Shown here: positions 59,956 to 64,000 of the stretch, in pieces | How the letters are laid out: every line of letters starts with the position of its first letter | Numbering within the stretch: the stretch's first letter is position 1 | NCBI GenBank assembly: GCA_013397435.1 | Contig: VZRG01000438.1 | Location: 302,334 to 366,333 of the forward strand | DNA length: 64,000 nt | From: Erythrocercus mccallii | Taxonomy: Eukaryota; Chordata; Aves; Passeriformes; Dicruridae | Direction of reading: 5' to 3' | Translations under genes and position numbers: made by a program | Notes under the pieces: generated by a model | What the model was told of the DNA's origin: nothing | Databases searched by the model: none | What the model saw: only the letters and a program-made list of their open reading frames with translations

Positions 59956-62555
59956 GTCAGGAGCGATGCAGGGTTTCCCACTGCTGCCCCTACAGCTCTG
60001 CAGATGCGGTGTAACAAGGGGCTATGCAAAGCAAAGTAGCTCCCTGCCGCTTCAAGGGCTAAGCAGACAAACCACAAACAGAAGGACGCACCTATCACTT
60101 CTACTGTGCCTGGTCCTCAATTCCCATTTTCTGGTCCGTTTTCCATTTTTCCCCTTTCAGCTGTGTAGTCTCCTGCTCCACTGGCACCCTTTTCACGGTG
60201 GTGACACCATTAGAGCAGATGAGTTTCATGCAGGTACACAAAGCAGACTGAGAGCTGCCTTGGTGAGATAAGAGACCTCCAGAGAGACTGGAGCCTCTTA
60301 AGCCCCCTAATCCATCAGGCATGCAACACTCGCCTCTCCAAGCAGACCCAAAGGAACAACTCACAACAGCTAAGACTTTGCACCAAGTTCACACTTTTTG
60401 TCTGCATTTTTACAAGCTCATTGCCTATTCAGTGTTTTTTCTCATTACTTTTGTTTCCTGGGATTTGACATTCTATATCTAGGATGGGATCTATTTTGCT
60501 TTGTCAGGCATGAGTAAATCAGACACAAGGAATCTTTTTCTCCTTCCCATGTGCAGGGGAATAAATTTTGTGAAAATGTTTCTTCTGAAAGCTGTTGGTG
60601 AACATGAATTTGTCTTTGCTTTGTCTACAAAGCTGAATAGGTTAAATCCAGCAAAACTGAATAGCTTAATGTGCATTCGTAAAGCACATACAAAAAGTAA
60701 CATTAAAAAGCAAGAACAAATTACAATAAACATTCATGAAAATATCTGTAATTTGAAATCAGTCAGGAAGAAACTAAAACAAATGCCAGCAAGAAAATTA
60801 AAAAAGAAGAAACCTAGGTATTAAAATCAAGTTGCTGATTTAGCCATGTAATACATATTATACTTGTTATTATACATGTTATACTTGTATAATTAAGCAG
60901 CATATCTATCCCAACCATCACTCTACACAGCCATGGCTGGCTGGCTACTCCCATGCAATTGATCTGGAAGCAGTGCTGGCCCATGGGTGACAGATAACTA
61001 TCTGAGATTAAGGAGTAGGCTTTGACCTAGCTCAAAACACAATTCAAACATTCAAAAAGTCTCGCTCAACCATTTACGTTTCAGATGAAAATCCCAAACT
61101 TGCACTCTGCTAATCCATAGGAACAAAAAATAAAAATTAGTAACAGAAACCAAACCATGAGGCAAACCCAAGCAGCACCAACCCTTTTACCATAAGATCA
61201 GCAGCACAACATCACACTGAGTTGACGAGCAGAAAGCCAGAGACACCAGAGGTGGGACAAAGGTGTGCAGTAAACTAATTGTATGTCTGCATTACAACTA
61301 CAAGACCAGACCAGCTTTTTCTAAAATTAAAAAAAAAAAACCAGACCATGAGAGTTAATTCTAATATCTGAAAAATGCCAATACATCCTTTCTTCTTTGC
61401 CTCCTTCTCTCTTTATACTTCCTCCCTCCTTGATCTTATCTTAATTTCTAAAGAGCCTCCATAGGGGATATCCTTTAATTGTAAAACTAAACTTACTACA
61501 CCAAATGACTGATGGTATAAACCTTTCCAGCTTCAACAAAGGCCAAAAACTTTACTAATTGGTAATTGAAGTATGTTATCTCTTCTTTTTTTCCTCTTTT
61601 AGTAAGTTTTGAGTCAAATCTCTTTACTGAGGATTACAAATTCACCCTTACTTCTTGCTCAAATGTTAGTATTCACACTGGGTCAGGATTTTTCAAATCA
61701 GTTTAAGAAAATTAAGCACCCTGCAGCCACTGCCCTTCAAAAAGAACAGATACCTTATTCCCTTAGGAACCTAAAAAATCCGACATATAGTCAAATCCTT
61801 CTTTCAATTACACTGGTGAAGAAGCAGAGTTATCCAGAGGAGTTTTGCAGATATGTCACAGAGGCCATGAGCTGAAATGTAACTTCTGGAGAGTGACATG
61901 TACAATACATCTTTCCTGACCTACAACATTTGAGGAAGTATTGATCACATTAAACTACTGGATTGGAAATAAAACAGGATTTTGAAGGGAGATACATGCG
62001 TACATATATAAAAATAAATACAAAGCTATATAAAAAAATAAGAATCTTTATAGTTACAATACTATTCTATATCAATGAACAGCATTTCCCCAAAAAATAG
62101 CAATGCACCTCAATGCAGCTGTTCTGATGTTAACTTGGAATACACAGTCTATATGAAAGAAATCTTGTAGCTTGTTCCTCCAGTCCACCCAAACGTGGAC
62201 TGCTACGATTCCTACATATTCCTCACAACCTTATGCTCAAATAGAGCATTTGTATCTACACTGAATAAACAGAACAAGGAATCCCTTGAATCCGTGGAAG
62301 AAAGTCCAGAAGAACAAGTCTGTTTGGGGAGGAAGGGAAAACAAAATCAGTAGATATATATAGATAAATCCCTTGACCAGACTTGCAAAAATAAATGAAA
62401 AAAACATTTTTTATGAGCATCTTGCCTGAGATTGTTGGAACTCTTCTGTGAAAGAGCCAATGTGATTTAGATAAAGGCTTAGGCTTTAATAAATAATTTC
62501 TCCTCTCCTCATCTACCTGCTCCATTAATCTGGCCTTCCCTCTCCTGCCAGATCT
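59956..62555. other. Non-coding DNA, no gene seen
   Basis: A 107-codon Lys-rich frame at 60501-60824 has an ATG in fair context but no known domain; AT/A-rich DNA gives Lys runs by default. An A-rich run lies at 61328-61340. A pyrimidine-rich acceptor-like TCTTTTTTTCCTCTTTTAG ends at 61602, followed by TAAG and no convincing exon. Confidence 0.5.
60853..60892. repeat. Imperfect tandem of TTATACTTGT
   Basis: Three diverged copies of TTATAC(T/A)TGT are visible in 40 bp. Confidence 0.5.
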
Positions 62556-62715
62556 CCTAAGAGGACATAATCTCCCAGTTGTGACATCAGTGTCTGCCGC
62601 TGTGCGGAATGGCTGGCAATACCACTAATACAGGATTATGGTCAGCATGCGGCCGTGTGTGCCAAGGCAAGCACACAGATGTGGGGAATGATCCTGAGCT
62701 GCATCCAACTGCTTG
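62556..62715. promoter_or_regulatory. Candidate CpG-containing regulatory block
   Basis: CpG-rich relative to flanks (near 62598, 62605, 62650 and 62654). It contains GTGACATCAG, GGATTA (62633-62638), GCATGCGGCC, and GGCTGGCAAT with GTGCCAAGGC (NFI-like halves). No repeat is recognised. Inference only. Confidence 0.25.
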
Positions 62716-64000
62716 CCTCTATTCAAGCTCACCTCTGGAATAACACACCCCATAGAGCCGTGGAGCAGGTCTGCAGGAAGACACTGCCCCTCTGCAGGAA
62801 CAGCCAACCCATTGGCACTGATTCCACACAGGCAGCTGAAATCCTGCATGGTTTCTACACCCAGTCTCTTTGCAGAAGCAAGTTTGGGAAGCTGGGCTGG
62901 CTGGGTTGTCCTTGTTGCACGGCCTCATGAAGGTCTGTTCAAAGTCTCTGCCAGGCCTCATTTCATCATTATCCCTACTTCCCTATCCAGGGCATACCTG
63001 AAAACACGTGGATTCCACGGAAGCCATTCCTTCGTTATTTATTCAACAGACTATGTCCATGTCTTTACAGGACAACAAGATCAGAGTAGTTTTCTGACTG
63101 AGAACAACACCCACTGAGTTCAGTATCCAAAACTGAAACAGTTTAGTCTGGCAGATCTAGCCTGAAAATTTTGCATAAAACCAGGGTAAATCTCATCAAC
63201 ATCCAGAGTTTCTTCATGACCCAAATCTAAGTGAAAATCTGCTGGCATAACCCTTCCAAATGTACTACATCTCTGACATAAGCACAGCATCCACATCTGA
63301 AACAGAAGTCATCTGAATTCAAACCTTCCTGTCAAGTAAAAACCAACACAAATATGGGAATCAAGTTTCACTTTGTATGTAAGTTTGTACGTATGATGAC
63401 AAACAGGAAAAGTACATTTCAGTTTTAGAAGCATAAATAGTAAATCATATACTGTTTAAATAGTACAGTATATATATATGTATTGGAAACTAGCCCTAAA
63501 ACTAAAATAACTTTTCAAAGAGAGATCCACACATCAACCTTGGACAGATGCAGTTATCGCTGCTGCAACTCCCTCTCCACTTTCAACAGAATACTTTTTA
63601 AGTGATTTTAGGCATAAATAAGGCATAACAAGAATCAGTCCAAAGAAACTTCCTGCTTTTGTCCACAGCCCTTCAAGGAATGTTCTCCTTGCCAGGTATT
63701 CATTTATAGAGTTGGTTATGAATGAGTAATGACAGTAACACAAGATACTTTGGGACACTATGAACCAAATCTTCATTACGTGGAGAAACACAAGGAGGCA
63801 AAGTGAAGAGCTAATTCCTGCACAATCTGCAATTCAATCTTCTCAGTCTATGTTCCAAGATGCTGTCTTTTTGTCTGTTACTGTAAACCCTTCCAACATA
63901 ATGAATAATTAAAAGCAGCTAGATTACATGGTATATCACATTAATGACCAGAAAACAGGCATTTATATCATCTGCCCACTTCTCACTTTTATTACCTACA
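62716..64000. other. Non-coding DNA, no gene seen
   Basis: A 134-codon frame at 62713-63117 overlaps frames on the other strand and has no known domain. A (TA)n run lies at 63468-63482. Nothing else is recognised up to the window edge. Confidence 0.5.

Noticed and set aside
60501..60824. 107-codon Lys-rich frame with an ATG
   Set aside because: The Lys-rich tail follows from A-rich DNA. No known family, and an opposite-strand frame of similar length overlaps it.
61603..61875. Possible exon after TCTTTTTTTCCTCTTTTAG
   Set aside because: The long frame there begins just after an in-frame TAA at the first exon codon, and the only other open frame closes after about 34 codons.
1..64000. CRISPR arrays, tRNA or rRNA genes, insertion sequences, operons, retroviral genes
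   Set aside because: Scanned by eye. There are no regularly spaced direct repeats, no tRNA-like gene other than the SINE-derived B box, no rRNA core and no gag/pol/env-like frame; the DNA is vertebrate non-coding sequence.

Overview
The window looks like avian nuclear DNA from a gene-poor part of a large chromosome, either one long intron or an intergenic desert. Three things point to birds. The only clearly datable transposons are CR1 LINEs, with the bird-type 3' end made of ATTCTRTG-like repeats and one ORF2 C-terminal remnant. There are also a few very old CORE-SINE (MIR-like) copies and old sauropsid CR1 tails. No L1, Alu, B1/B2 or other mammalian young repeat is visible. By eye the sequence is roughly 40% G+C (not counted), poor in CpG, and has no CpG island. 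No bacterial, plasmid, phage or viral gene organisation is present.

I recognise no complete gene. The longest open frames (about 135-155 codons at 18.6-19.0, 37.7-38.2 and 57.2-57.7 kb) are about as long as chance allows in 64 kb of six-frame sequence at this base composition, and none resembles a known family. What can be supported is a set of repeats, a set of candidate exons marked by splice-site grammar, and blocks that look like conserved developmental enhancers. The last two classes are inferences from sequence alone and carry low confidence.

Layout. 1-12.2 kb: plain AT-rich DNA with A-rich tracts, an old CR1-like tail (2.63 kb), a short candidate exon (4.27 kb, +) and a homeobox/CRE-rich block (9.8 kb). 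12.28-12.63 kb: two MIR-like copies in the same orientation. 15-19 kb: a C/EBP/AT-rich block and candidate exons at 16.84 kb (+) and 18.99 kb (-). 23.14-23.63 kb: the largest transposon, a 5'-truncated CR1. 27.0-27.3 kb: an E-box/homeobox block. 28.73-28.87 kb (-): the best candidate internal exon, with good splice sites at both ends and a predicted membrane segment. 34.4 kb: a degenerate 28-29 bp tandem repeat. 35.8 and 36.7 kb: two short CR1 tails. 39.3 and 43.1 kb: MIR copies. 44.8-47.2 kb: two GC-richer blocks. 47.58 kb: an inverted pair of PBX-like sites. 48.50-48.82 kb (+): a candidate last exon with a poly(A) signal. 51.2-51.5 kb and 59.5-59.95 kb: the two strongest enhancer-like blocks. 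52.9-57.7 kb: several weaker exon candidates. 62.56-62.72 kb: a small CpG-containing block.

The most interesting reading is a transposon-poor regulatory landscape. Only about 1.5 kb of 64 kb is recognisable transposon, while several blocks carry clustered homeodomain, GATA, E-box, MEF2 and SOX-like sites. No new enzymatic or defence system can be supported from this sequence.
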